Shown: positions 26,800 to 37,200, counted from the stretch's first letter. The stretch: 64,000 nucleotides of DNA from Thiotrichales bacterium 19S9-11 (GCA_021713395.1 JAKJJT010000001.1:310001-374000); one strand, 5' to 3'. The notes: generated from the letters alone by a model not told the origin. Program-made: numbers and translations.

Positions 26800-28041
26800 A
26801 TGTTATTAAAATATAATAAAACCTATCAAAATCATTTAAGCTTAGTTGGTTTAACCGTTGTTTTTTTATTCTCATTATTCTACTGTTTTGATTATTTTTT
26901 ACAGATATCAATCAGTGTTTTTTTAGATGATATTAAGCTTGAATTTAATTTAAATGATTTTCAGTTAGGATTGATGGGATCAATATTTTTTATTGGATAT
27001 GTTGCCTTTCAAATTCCAGGTGGGTTTCTACTTGACCGTTTTGGTATTAAAACAATTACGCTTATGATGTTAATTTGTTTGATGCTAGGGACTTTAATGA
27101 TGTATTTAACATCAAACTATCATCTTTTATTAATGGCGCGTTTACTATTAGGATTAGGATCATCCATTGCTTTTCTATGTGCAATCAAAGCTGTGACTTT
27201 ATGGCTGCCAATGAATTATTTTTCAGTATTTGTTGGTATATTACAAGCACTCGTTGCACTAGGTGCAATTCTAGGTCAAAGCCCAGTTGCTTACTTAAAT
27301 CAAAGTTATAATTGGCATGAGTTATCAGGTTTGCTTTTTATGATAACTTGCATTTTATTTTTGTTATTTAGCTTAATTTCACAAACAAAAGAGTCTAAAA
27401 GAAGTGATGATCAAAAAATAAAAAAAGATTCAATAATTCGATTAATTTGGAAAGTATTAACAGATAGGAAGCTATTAAAATTTGCACTATTAAGCTTTAT
27501 TAGTTGGTCTCCTGTTGCATCGTTAGCAGGCTTTTGGCTAATTCCTATGTTAAAAGACACAGCTCAGATTAGTAAAATAGATGCAGGTGAATTAATTAGT
27601 ATCTTTTGGATCGGTTTAGCTATTGGTGCAATTATGATTCCTGTTATTTCAGAATGGATTAAAAAACGAAAACCTGTCATTGTAGTTGCATTTTTCTTAC
27701 AGCTGATATCAATGGCAATGCTTGTTAGTTTACAAGACTCACTGAGTTTGATATCTATCAGCCTTTTTCTTTTAGGTTTAGTTAGCCCAATCCAAGGATT
27801 TATTATTGTGCTTGCTCGAGATCACTATCAAACACGTAACTTTGGCTTAATTAGTGGTATGCTCAATATGTTTGGTGCAATCAGTGGTGGTATTATGCAG
27901 CTTGTAATCGGAGGATTATTAACTTTATTTGTGCACCACTTTTATCACCCCTATATCTGGGCATTTCTACCTTATCTTATATTATCTTTATTAGGTCTAT
28001 ATGTTAGTGTTTTTAAATTATCAGAGAGCTATAATAATTAA
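26800..28041 (+). CDS. MFS transporter, Pht-like
   Basis: 413-aa 12-helix major facilitator. The first periplasmic segment 'CFDYFLQISISVFLDDIKLEFNL' recalls the Y(E/D)(F/Y).LR..PSVM pattern of the Legionella/Francisella Pht transporters, which take up amino acids or nucleosides inside host cells. 'GYVAFQIPGGFLLDRFG' is the MFS loop. AGGAG lies 8 nt before ATG 26800. It follows fum by 63 nt. The two TM bundles are split by a charged loop near residues 197-215. The Pht assignment is a pattern judgement; a general MFS call is certain. Confidence 0.85.
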   Translation: MLLKYNKTYQNHLSLVGLTVVFLFSLFYCFDYFLQISISVFLDDIKLEFNLNDFQLGLMGSIFFIGYVAFQIPGGFLLDRFGIKTITLMMLICLMLGTLMMYLTSNYHLLLMARLLLGLGSSIAFLCAIKAVTLWLPMNYFSVFVGILQALVALGAILGQSPVAYLNQSYNWHELSGLLFMITCILFLLFSLISQTKESKRSDDQKIKKDSIIRLIWKVLTDRKLLKFALLSFISWSPVASLAGFWLIPMLKDTAQISKIDAGELISIFWIGLAIGAIMIPVISEWIKKRKPVIVVAFFLQLISMAMLVSLQDSLSLISISLFLLGLVSPIQGFIIVLARDHYQTRNFGLISGMLNMFGAISGGIMQLVIGGLLTLFVHHFYHPYIWAFLPYLILSLLGLYVSVFKLSESYNN

Positions 28042-28075
28042 GTTATAGGGATAGATTTAAATTGATGGAGCAATT

Positions 28076-29053
28076 TTGTTATATTATGTTATTCGACGCT
28101 TATTATATGCAATTCCTATTCTTATTGGGGTGAACCTCATTACTTTTACTTTATTTTTTGTGGTAAATACACCGGATGATATGGCAAGAGTTCATTTAGG
28201 ACAAAAGTATGTTTCGCAAGAAGCCGTTAATCAATGGAAGGAAATTCATGGATACGATAAGCCATTATTTTTAAATGATGAAAGTAGCGGATTTAGTCAG
28301 ATTACAAATACAATCTTTTTTCAAAAATCAGTGAAGCTATTTTTATTTGATTTTGGTTACTCTGATGAAGGGCGTAATATTGGTTATGATATTACTCATC
28401 GTATTTATCCATCGTTAGCTTTGGCTATTCCTGCCTTTATTTTAGGTATTTTAACTAATATTACCTTTGCATTAATTTTAGCTTTTTTTAGGCGAACTTA
28501 TCTTGATGTTTGGGGGAGTTTTGTTTGTGTTGCTTTAATGTCAATTTCAGGGCTATTTTATATTATTGCAGGTCAATATTTAATTGGAAAATTATTAAAA
28601 TTAACGCCAATTTCTGGGTTTCAAGATGGGATTGATGCATGGAAGTTTGTTATTTTGCCAGTAACTATTGGCATTGTTAGTGGTATTGGTTCAGGAACAC
28701 GTTGGTATCGTGTTATTTTTCTTGAAGAGATGAATAAAGAGTATGTTAAAAGTGCCAAAGCAAAAGGTCTTAAAGAATGGCAAGTAATGCTTATTCATGT
28801 ATTAAAAAATGGATTAATTCCAATCTTAACAGGCGTGGTTGTGATTATTCCGTCACTTTTTATGGGTTCTTTAGTGATGGAGAGTTTTTTTGGTATTCCA
28901 GGTTTGGGGAGTTATACGCTAGATGCAATTACTTCCCAAGACTTTCAAGCGTTAAGGGCGATGGTATTTTTAGGGAGCATACTATATATCATAGGGCTTA
29001 TTTTAACTGATATTACTTATGCCTTGGTCGATCCAAGAGTAAGGTTGGGTTAG
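28076..29053 (+). CDS. ABC transporter permease, DppB/OppB-like
   Basis: 325-aa inner-membrane permease subunit. It begins in the family manner (LYYVIRRLLYAIPILIGVNLITFTLF) and has the EAA-loop region 'EEMNKEYVKSAKAKGLKEWQVMLIHVLKNGLIPILT' near residues 220-255. TTG 28076 is the start, with GGAG 5 nt upstream; no ATG fits. The next gene, a DppC-like permease, starts 4 bases after its stop. Dipeptide/oligopeptide or nickel import is the usual role of this family. No ATPase or binding-protein gene is adjacent. Confidence 0.9.
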   Translation: MLYYVIRRLLYAIPILIGVNLITFTLFFVVNTPDDMARVHLGQKYVSQEAVNQWKEIHGYDKPLFLNDESSGFSQITNTIFFQKSVKLFLFDFGYSDEGRNIGYDITHRIYPSLALAIPAFILGILTNITFALILAFFRRTYLDVWGSFVCVALMSISGLFYIIAGQYLIGKLLKLTPISGFQDGIDAWKFVILPVTIGIVSGIGSGTRWYRVIFLEEMNKEYVKSAKAKGLKEWQVMLIHVLKNGLIPILTGVVVIIPSLFMGSLVMESFFGIPGLGSYTLDAITSQDFQALRAMVFLGSILYIIGLILTDITYALVDPRVRLG

Positions 29054-29056
29054 GTA

Positions 29057-30448
29057 ATGAAGTTTGAGTTTTTGATCACAGATCTTCTTTTATGGTCACT
29101 TGTTATATTATCTATTACATTAGGTATTATTTATCGAAAGACACCTTATGCTAGGCAAGTTTTTTCTCATATTAAATCAAGTCGTTTGGGGATTGTTTGT
29201 GGGCTTATTTTATTAACTTATTTAATAATTGCATTAACCGATTCTATTCATTTTAGACGAATGATAATAACAGATGATGGGCAAAGCCAATTAAAGCCTT
29301 ATAGTGAAAGCCTATTAGATGTTTTACTTTCTCCATGGCATAGAGCAAGTGAAAAAACCTATGCAGGTCCTCTTAGTAGCACTTTATATGTTAAGTCATC
29401 CATTGTTGACTCTAAAGGCAATGTTAGTCGTTATTATCCAAAGTTAACTCAGCTTAAACCATTGCCTCATATGGCTTATACAAAAAATATAAATATGCTG
29501 TTGCTGATATTAAAAGGTTTTTTAAAGGCCGTGATTTTGATGACATCTTTAATATTATTATGGTTTGCTTATTTTAGAATACGTTATAAGCTCAGTTATC
29601 GTAAGTTACTTATTTATGTGGCAAAGGGGTATTTTGATACCAAATGGTTAGTATTTTGGTTGGTGAGTTTTATTATTTTAATGCTTATACTGATTAGTTT
29701 AGAGCTATTGCCATATTTTCATTTATTTGGCACAGATAAAGTTGGTAATGATGTTTTTTATATGGCATTAAAGAGTATTCGAACAGCAGTAGCTATTGGT
29801 ACTTTAACAACACTGGTTTTATTGCCGCTAGCAATTTGTTTTGGTTTATTAAGCGGTTATTTTGGTGGCGTTATAGATGATATTATTCAGTATGTTTATA
29901 CAACACTAAATTCAATCCCTGGAATTTTATTAATTGCGTCATTTTCATTACTTTTAAGTGTCATTATGTCAAAATATGGTGATTACTTTTCTTCAAATAT
30001 TAAGCGTAGTGACTTTCGCCTATTGGGCTTGTGTTTTATTTTAGGCATTACTAGTTGGAGTGGTTTATGTCGGTTATTAAGAGCTGAGACATTAAAAGTA
30101 AAACAATTAGATTATATTATGGCTGCAAAAACGCTGGGAAGCTCTCATTTTAGGATATTAAAACAACATATTTTGCCAAATGTATTTTATTTGATTTTAA
30201 TTTCAATCGTCCTTGATTTTAGTGGCCTTGTTTTAGCAGAGACAATTCTCTCTTATGTTGGAATAGGTGTTGATCCGACAATGGCATCTTGGGGGAATAT
30301 GATTAATAGTGCGCGTTTGGAATTAGCCAGAGAACCAATTATTTGGTGGCCACTATTAGCAGCCTTTGTATTGATGTTTATTTTAGTATTAGCAGCTAAT
30401 TTATTTGCAGATGTTGTCAGAGATGCACTTGATCCTAAATTAAACTAG
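29057..30448 (+). CDS. ABC transporter permease, enlarged DppC/OppC-like
   Basis: 463-aa permease. The C-terminal ~270 residues are a standard DppC core: 'FGTDKVGNDVFYMALKSIRTAVAIG', then the EAA region 'VKQLDYIMAAKTLGSSHFRILKQHILPNV', then 'LSYVGIGVDPTMASWGNM'. Family members are usually ~290-310 aa. The excess lies at the N-terminus: two additional hydrophobic segments near 10-25 and 145-172 flank a hydrophilic stretch (~65-140), probably facing the periplasm. Operonic with the preceding DppB-like gene; the ATPase subunits must be encoded elsewhere if the transporter works. Confidence 0.88.
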   Translation: MKFEFLITDLLLWSLVILSITLGIIYRKTPYARQVFSHIKSSRLGIVCGLILLTYLIIALTDSIHFRRMIITDDGQSQLKPYSESLLDVLLSPWHRASEKTYAGPLSSTLYVKSSIVDSKGNVSRYYPKLTQLKPLPHMAYTKNINMLLLILKGFLKAVILMTSLILLWFAYFRIRYKLSYRKLLIYVAKGYFDTKWLVFWLVSFIILMLILISLELLPYFHLFGTDKVGNDVFYMALKSIRTAVAIGTLTTLVLLPLAICFGLLSGYFGGVIDDIIQYVYTTLNSIPGILLIASFSLLLSVIMSKYGDYFSSNIKRSDFRLLGLCFILGITSWSGLCRLLRAETLKVKQLDYIMAAKTLGSSHFRILKQHILPNVFYLILISIVLDFSGLVLAETILSYVGIGVDPTMASWGNMINSARLELAREPIIWWPLLAAFVLMFILVLAANLFADVVRDALDPKLN

Positions 30449-30524
30449 TAGGTCTTTTAGTTAGAGATATGTATTGTCATGCAGCTTGATTAAATATCAC
30501 ATATTAGTATTAATCAAAAACCAA

Positions 30525-30553
30525 AATTTTCTTGGAAAACTTTCAAGAAAATT
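30525..30553 (-). terminator. Hairpin with T tract on the minus strand
   Basis: AATTTTCTTG (30525-30534) pairs perfectly with CAAGAAAATT (30544-30553). Read on the minus strand, the stem is followed by a T-rich run (TTGGTTTTTG), as in an intrinsic terminator serving the large GH64-like gene, ~100 nt past its stop. Confidence 0.6.
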
Positions 30554-30603
30554 GATCCTCCTTCGAAAAAACGATCATTTTTTCAGACTAAGTATGGTCT
30601 TGC

Positions 30604-30635
30604 AGTCCTCCTCGCTATGAAGGATGAGGAGGACT
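30604..30635. terminator. Strong 10-bp hairpin between converging genes
   Basis: AGTCCTCCTC (30604-30613) pairs exactly with GAGGAGGACT (30626-30635) around a 12-nt loop. It is the most GC-rich stem in the 208-nt gap between the DppC-like gene (+) and the GH64-like gene (-). No T tract follows on either strand, so it may help stop or protect transcripts rather than be a textbook terminator. A smaller AGAC/GTCT hairpin and GATC-flanked segment lie between it and the stem at 30525-30553. Confidence 0.5.
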
Positions 30636-30656
30636 ACAATTCCTTATAGTTATACT

Positions 30657-33452
30657 CTAGTGAGTATAATTAATTTCAGCATCACGCGGTACTTGATGAT
30701 TAGTAAAGTAAACGTTTACTTGATCACCAGGGTTTAGGTTGTTAACTGAATGTTGGTAGAGGCCGTTACCTGATGGTGTCATATTATAACCACCGATATT
30801 CTGGCCGTTAACATTTATATGCGCAACAGCGAATGGACCTTGATGTTCGTAATAAATAACAGCTGTATTTTGATTTGTTTTTGCAATACTACTGCTTGCG
30901 GTTACAGCCGATGAGTTATTGTTTGTATTAGTTGATCCAGAAGAGTTGTTATTACTATCTGTGTTTGAAGTATTACCACCTTGATGTGTATATGACATAG
31001 GGTTAGCCCGTGCTTGATGCATGGTGGTAAAATGCGTTTCAACCTGATCATTCGGATTTAATCCTGTTACTGTATGTGAAAGGTTTCCACTGCCATCTGA
31101 ACTCATACGGTAGCTTCCTTTGTGTTGACCATTGACATAGACATGGACATCTGCCCAATCATCATGCTGATAATTAATTTTAATGCTTTGGTCATCTAAA
31201 GGGGTAATACTTGATTGTTGACTGTTTGAACTTTGTTGGTTATTGCCTACATTGACAGTACTATTATTACCACTATCACTAGAAGAGCTAGCATGAGTAT
31301 AGTTTAAAGGAATAGCAGCGGCTTCTTCTATGGTTGTAAAGTGAGTTTTCACAACATCTCCAGGATTTAATCCTTCGATAACAAAAGTGAATTTCTCACC
31401 ATCGGATACCATATGATAGCCGCCTTTATCAACGCCATTGACATTAACGTGAACCACAACAAAGTCACCATTACCTGTATAATTATACTCAACTAAGGCT
31501 TTGTCATTATCTAGTAATGTTATATTTGCTTGTGATTGTGTTTGATCATTATTACTATTATTTTGTGTATTATCTGTTTGGCTGTTTTCAGTATTATCGG
31601 TAGTATTTGATTCAGAGTCATTATTTTGATTATTAGTACTATTATCATTCAGATTAGTATTATTATCAGTTGAGTCATTACTTTCGTTTGAATGTTCACC
31701 TTGTGGTAATTGTGTTTTTACTTCGCCTTGGTTTTCACCAGATACTTTTTCTGCATCATTTGGCAGCTCTGCTGGAAAAATAATCTCAATTGATTCACCC
31801 ATATTTTTATTAACGATAATTCCCTCTGCACCTTTAACCATTGGACGAACCAAAGCTTTATTTAAATATAAGTTAACACGCTTATATTCCATGCCATTTA
31901 TAAGATTAGTAATATCCATTTCCATTGGTGATTTAACAACATAATTTTGGTTTGATGTTAAAACAACGTGACTACCATCTTTCTTATTTAAGGTAATTGA
32001 AAGCATGGGTTGCCCAGCTTGATTATTTGGAATTACAACTCGAATGTGATAATTGTTATTATCTTCTTCAAAGACATTAGGTAGATTATTGACATCTTGA
32101 TTGACAGCCCCAAGGGTAATAACAGCCGTTGATGGATTTTCACCATTTGGTGTTGGGTCATGTAATGTACCATCTTGTGCTAAAGCATCGTCATAGGCAA
32201 ATGTATAAATTGGATGATCATTGCCAAATGAGTGTAACGCTTTTGCATAAAGGTCATAATGTTGAGCGGCATTTGTTCCTTTCAAGTAATACTTATCTTT
32301 ATTGTTAGAGAAGTATTGACGATTGAGTATGGTACCATTAGGGGCAGGTAATAAACCTACAACTGTCGCAGAAGATAGCTCTCTGACTATAACAGCTTTT
32401 GGGGTGTTGTTGGCTGCATCAAAGTCTCCAACTGCGCCTGAGAAGAAAGGCCTTGAAGAGGTTTGTTTAGGAATGCTAACGCTCCCAAGTCCTTTATCAC
32501 AAGTAAAGTTAAAAGGGTAATTTTCTTGATTTGGGTTAGTTGTACCGTGACAATATGTATTTGGTCCAGCGCCAGGTATTTCTGAAATATCAATCGTCAA
32601 TGTATGGTTGTTGTAGTAACTCCAAATTTCATCGATATAGCTTTGGCCGTTAACACCATATTTATTTGTATCAGTGAAAAAATTTTCATCAAAAGGGTCT
32701 GTATCTAAAATGGAATTAATCATTGCTTTACCTGGAGAGATAAAGCGCAATATGGTTTTATCATTATTATCAGAAATAAATGATAAAAATAATTTATTCC
32801 ATTCAGATGAAGTGTTGGGATTATCATTATTAACAATTTGAATTAGGTCATCAAAAATAACGCCTCGACTATAGCCAAGCCCTGTTGTTTGATAATGGGC
32901 TGAACCTGATTGGGTAATACGAATTGGTAAGGAAAAAAAATCAACCGCAGTTGGATTCATCCAAGTCCCTAAATTATTAAATGTATATTCAACCTTATCG
33001 TATAATGTATAATAATTGCTGTCTTTTGGCATAAAACCATCAGCATCAACAATTTTATTGGTTTTTTGATCTAACATTAAATCCATTGGGTATTTATAGG
33101 AAAAATACATTCTACCTGAAGCACTTTGTGGTAAAAAAACTTCTCTTAAACCTTGGCTGTTTTGCGGTAGACTTGATAAACGTACCGTTGCATCAAATGA
33201 ATTAAAAAGTGTTGATGAAGTATCACAAGTTGCATAACCATCAGATTTAAAATTCATATAGCAGTTTTCACCCGTTGTTTTGCCTGAGGCATCTAGTTTT
33301 TCTGCTTTAATTAATAAAAATGTGTGATCATCATCAATGCCGCTTTCATTTTTTATTAAGATTGGAAAAACAGGAGCTGAATAACTTAAAGTAATCATGC
33401 CAAACAAAGCAGATGTCGATGAAATAAACTTACTAATTGTCTTCATAATCAA
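30657..33452 (-). CDS. Secreted GH64-like beta-1,3-glucanase with three CBM56-like repeats
   Basis: 931-aa exported protein. A signal peptide occupies about residues 1-26 (cut near SYSA). The N-terminal ~400 residues resemble glycoside hydrolase family 64: 'DADGFMPKDSNYYTLYDKVEYTFN' style segment, 'PTAVDFFSLPIRI' and 'YTFAYDDALAQDGTLHD'. A middle beta domain (~450-560) follows, then an N/S/T/D/Q-rich linker (~590-641). Three C-terminal copies of a ~75-residue module (about 643-718, 747-822, 854-931) share V.V.VNG...G.Y.M...L.PGD.V...FT...YTH, which I compare with the beta-1,3-glucan-binding CBM56 family. Predicted role: binding and cutting beta-1,3-glucan outside the cell. Family assignments are from memory of motifs. 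Confidence 0.75.
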   Translation of the reverse strand: MIMKTISKFISSTSALFGMITLSYSAPVFPILIKNESGIDDDHTFLLIKAEKLDASGKTTGENCYMNFKSDGYATCDTSSTLFNSFDATVRLSSLPQNSQGLREVFLPQSASGRMYFSYKYPMDLMLDQKTNKIVDADGFMPKDSNYYTLYDKVEYTFNNLGTWMNPTAVDFFSLPIRITQSGSAHYQTTGLGYSRGVIFDDLIQIVNNDNPNTSSEWNKLFLSFISDNNDKTILRFISPGKAMINSILDTDPFDENFFTDTNKYGVNGQSYIDEIWSYYNNHTLTIDISEIPGAGPNTYCHGTTNPNQENYPFNFTCDKGLGSVSIPKQTSSRPFFSGAVGDFDAANNTPKAVIVRELSSATVVGLLPAPNGTILNRQYFSNNKDKYYLKGTNAAQHYDLYAKALHSFGNDHPIYTFAYDDALAQDGTLHDPTPNGENPSTAVITLGAVNQDVNNLPNVFEEDNNNYHIRVVIPNNQAGQPMLSITLNKKDGSHVVLTSNQNYVVKSPMEMDITNLINGMEYKRVNLYLNKALVRPMVKGAEGIIVNKNMGESIEIIFPAELPNDAEKVSGENQGEVKTQLPQGEHSNESNDSTDNNTNLNDNSTNNQNNDSESNTTDNTENSQTDNTQNNSNNDQTQSQANITLLDNDKALVEYNYTGNGDFVVVHVNVNGVDKGGYHMVSDGEKFTFVIEGLNPGDVVKTHFTTIEEAAAIPLNYTHASSSSDSGNNSTVNVGNNQQSSNSQQSSITPLDDQSIKINYQHDDWADVHVYVNGQHKGSYRMSSDGSGNLSHTVTGLNPNDQVETHFTTMHQARANPMSYTHQGGNTSNTDSNNNSSGSTNTNNNSSAVTASSSIAKTNQNTAVIYYEHQGPFAVAHINVNGQNIGGYNMTPSGNGLYQHSVNNLNPGDQVNVYFTNHQVPRDAEINYTH

Positions 33453-33580
33453 AGTCCCTTACTAAGTTAATGAAATTATAATATATCATAATAATATATT
33501 ATTGTATATATAAATCTTATTACTGTGATTTATGATTGATGTTTAAGCGAACATCATCAAGAGGATGTCTTAGATGATTT

Positions 33581-33670
33581 TTATTTTTTTCTATATCCAT
33601 CAAAAGTGGCATAACCCATTGTTTTACCAATACCTAATTCTTTTTTAATAGCTGTAATTTCTTTGGCAGG
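33581..33670 (-). pseudogene. In-frame open tail after the Sel1 lipoprotein stop
   Basis: Directly after the TAA at 33671-33673 the same reading frame continues for 29 sense codons to a second TAA at 33581-33583, encoding PAKEITAIKKELGIGK then TMGYATFDGYRKK. The composition is protein-like, with a helix-turn-helix flavour (ITAIKKELGIGKT). It may be the lost C-terminus of a longer protein cut by a nonsense change, a remnant of another gene, or chance. Confidence 0.25.
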
Positions 33671-34198
33671 TTATAATTTATCATTCAAAGGCATTTTAAC
33701 TGTATCAATGATTGCACCATGGATTTTAGCTTGTTTAAGCCAATAATCTGCTAGAATAAAGTTTGGCGTTGTACCAATGCCATAGCGATAAAAATAACTT
33801 AAATAGTATTGCGCTTGAGCATCACCAGATTGTGCTGCAATGAGCATTGAAAGAAAGGCATTTTTTTTACTAATTGGAACGCCAATGCCTTGTAAATACA
33901 TAATGGCTAATTTATATTGAGCTTCTGCATAACCTTCATTAGCGGAATACTTTATCCAGTTAACAGCTTTAATTAAGTCAGGCGTTGTATGATGTGTGCC
34001 CATTGTATAATCGATACTTTTTTGATAGGCGTCTTTACCTGAGACTTTTATATTTTTAGGAATATTGGAGTTATAGATTTGTTGATTTTTAACTTCTGTA
34101 CTTAGTGACTTAGGTATCGGGTTTGATGGTTGTTTATTACAAGCGCTTAAGATAATAATAACTGTTAAGTATAAAATGTACCGTGTGGCAATTAGCAT
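33671..34198 (-). CDS. Sel1-repeat lipoprotein
   Basis: About 175 aa. Start ATG 34198 is preferred over ATG 34258: it has AAAGG 7 nt upstream and gives a textbook lipoprotein signal (hydrophobic run then ILSAC lipobox, Cys near residue 20). Two Sel1-like repeats follow: 'YAEAQYKLAIMYLQGIGV' and 'DAQAQYYLSYFYRYGIGT', each the A...LG..Y..G.GV pattern. Such repeats mediate protein-protein contacts. It ends with NDKL at a TAA (33671-33673), after which the same frame stays open for another 29 codons (see separate entry). Located between the GH64-like gene and mfd. Partner unknown. Confidence 0.8.
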   Translation of the reverse strand: MLIATRYILYLTVIIILSACNKQPSNPIPKSLSTEVKNQQIYNSNIPKNIKVSGKDAYQKSIDYTMGTHHTTPDLIKAVNWIKYSANEGYAEAQYKLAIMYLQGIGVPISKKNAFLSMLIAAQSGDAQAQYYLSYFYRYGIGTTPNFILADYWLKQAKIHGAIIDTVKMPLNDKL

Positions 34199-34288
34199 GA
34201 ACTGGCCTTTATAATTAAGTTTTGACTTTAGGTTACTGAAACTATTTTTTGAATTCAATTAAAGTATAATGAATTATTAATGTGTGCT

Positions 34289-37200
34289 TTAATCACTTAA
34301 TGCTTTTATTAGCTTTTCAATAAAATCAATTCTCTCTTGTGCTTCAAGTAACGATTTTTTAACAGTCAGTTTTCCTTGCTGTGATAGCTTGAAGTCATTT
34401 GGACTTTTCTGAACATATTGAATTAATTTAATCGGGTCAAATTGAAAAGGTTCAGAAAACTGAATGCGGCCACCTGATCGATTAATTTGAATGGTTTCAA
34501 TACCTAAGGGTTGTGCTTGTAATTTCAAGTGTGCGATATCAAATAAGTTTTTTGTCGCTTGAGGTAAAAGGCCAAACCGGTCAATCATTTCGATTTTTAT
34601 ATCGTTGAGAGCTTGATGTGAACTACTAGAAGCAATACGCTTATATAAAGATAAGCGCGTGTGTACATCAGGTATATAGTCATCTGGAATTAATGATGGA
34701 ATTCGAAGCTCAATCTCCAAACGATTGCTGATAAGATTAAAATCAATTTCATTTACTTCTTTGCCTTCTTTTAATATCTCGACAGTGCGATTTAATAATT
34801 CTAGATATAAAGAGAAGCCAATACCTTCAATATTGCCACTTTGTTCTTTACCTAAAAGTTCGCCAGCGCCACGGATTTCTAAGTCATGATTTGCTAAAAT
34901 AAATCCTGCGCCAAGTGACTTATGATCACTGATGGCTTCTAATCTTTTTTGAGCATCTTTTGTTAGTAATTTCCATGGGGGAATTAACAAATAAGCATAA
35001 GCTTGATGATGTGAACGTCCAACACGGCCACGTAGTTGGTGAAGTTGAGCTAAACCAAAATGATCAGCTCGATCAATAATAATGGTGTTAGCATTAGGGA
35101 TATCAATGCCTGTTTCTATAATTGTTGTACAAACTAAAATATGGTAGCGCTTATGCTGAAAATCAAACATAATTTGTTCTAACTGGCGTTCGCGCATTTG
35201 ACCATGAGCAGTTGCAACTTTTAAATTAGGAAATAACTGTTGTAGTTTTTCAGCTTTTTGAAAAATAGTTTCTACTTTATTATGTAAGTAATAAACTTGC
35301 CCACCCCTTAACGTCTCTCTTGTAATTGCTTCTCGAATAACAGAGGGGGTATCTTCTCTGATAAAGGTATTAACAGACAAGCGTTTGGCTGGAGGTGTTG
35401 CAATGATTGATAAGTCGCGAATGCTTGATAAGGCCATATTTAATGTTCTTGGAATTGGTGTGGCAGTCATTGTTAAAATATCAATATTGGCTTTTAATGC
35501 TTTAATTTTTTCCTTATGACTAACGCCAAATCGATGTTCTTCGTCAATGATAAGAAGTCCTAAATTAGCAAAGTCAATTTGTTTAGAAAGAAGTTTGTGT
35601 GTGCCGATAATGATATCAATTTTGCCACTTTTTAATTCATCTAGAATGAGTTTTTGCTCTTTTTCGCTTTTAAAACGAGAGAGTACTTGGACATTAATTG
35701 CGCTTTTGGCAAATCGATCACTAAAGTTATTAAAATGTTGCTGTGCTAATAAAGTAGTTGGCACAAGGATTGCAACTTGTTTGCTATTACTAACGGCAAT
35801 AAAGCATGCGCGCATAGCAACTTCTGTTTTTCCAAATCCGACATCGCCACAGATTAAGCGATCCATTGGTTGTTCTTTTTTTAAATCATCAATAACAGCA
35901 TCAATTGCTTTTTGTTGATCTTCTGTTGTTTCAAATGGAAAATCTTGGGCAAATGAAAGATAGTCTGCATTGGGTAAATTGTTACTAAAGCCAGACTCTA
36001 ATTGACGCTTTGCATAGATATCAAGTAGCTCAGCAGCAATATCCTTAATTTTTTTAGCAGCCTTTTCTTTTGTTTTTTCCCATCGATCAGTACCAAGTTG
36101 ATTTAGAGGAGCATGTTCAAGGTTTGTTCCGCTATAGCGGCTAATCAGATTTAGTGACTGAATTGGGACATAAAGCTTTTGTTCATTTGCATAGCGAAGT
36201 GTTAGATACTCTTGAGGTTTAGAGCCTAGGTCAAGCATTGTTAAACCTTCATAGCGACCAACACCATGGTCAATATGAACAACAGCACAACCTTCAGTTA
36301 AATCTGATAAGTCCTTTAACACGGCAATATTAAGGTTTTTATCAGCTTTAATTGGCTTTATATAATTAGGTGCATGATTGCTGTATAATTCACTTTCAGT
36401 AATTAGTGTAAACACTTTATGATCAAAGCCTTGGCTAAATGGCGCATGAATTAGAGTCACTTGATCATCACTTGATATTGCATTTTTGATATGTTGGTAA
36501 TAGGTTACTGACAAATCAGCACTCTTTAGCTGATCCTGTAGAATATTGGCTCTTCCAAGTGAGTCACAGCTTAAGATTATTTTTTTCTTTGGATTTTTTT
36601 CAATAAAAGTTAATAGGCGATTAAAAGGCTGTTTAAATTGATAATGCACTGTTAGATCATTGTGTGTTGTGATATGAAGTTTATCACTTTTATCTTTTAC
36701 ACCTTTTGAAATAATAACCTGCATGAAATTTTTTAAATGGCCATATATGTCAGTAGGTTTAATAAATACAGCTTCAGGCGTGAGTATAGGTCTTTCAATA
36801 TCATGGCTTAACTGTTCATACTCTGTGGTAATATCTTGCCAATGCTGTTTTGCTTTTTCAAATGTTTGGTTGATGTGAATAACTAAGGTATTTGGATTTA
36901 AGAAATCAAAAAAGGAATTTGTTTTTTCAAAAAATAAGGGTAAGTAATACTCAATGCCGCCAACATACTGCCCATTTATAATATCTTTGTAGGTGCTGGC
37001 AGATAAACTTTGCTGACCAAATGTATTCTGCCAGTTTTTAGTAAAATAGTTGATACTATCATTATCAAGCTTAACTTCTCTTGTTGGTAAAATTCGGATA
37101 TGATCTACCTCACTTTCTGAGCGCTGAGATTCAATATCAAATGCTCGAATGCTATCAACCTCATCATCAAATAAATCTATTCTAAAAGGTGCATCTGAAG

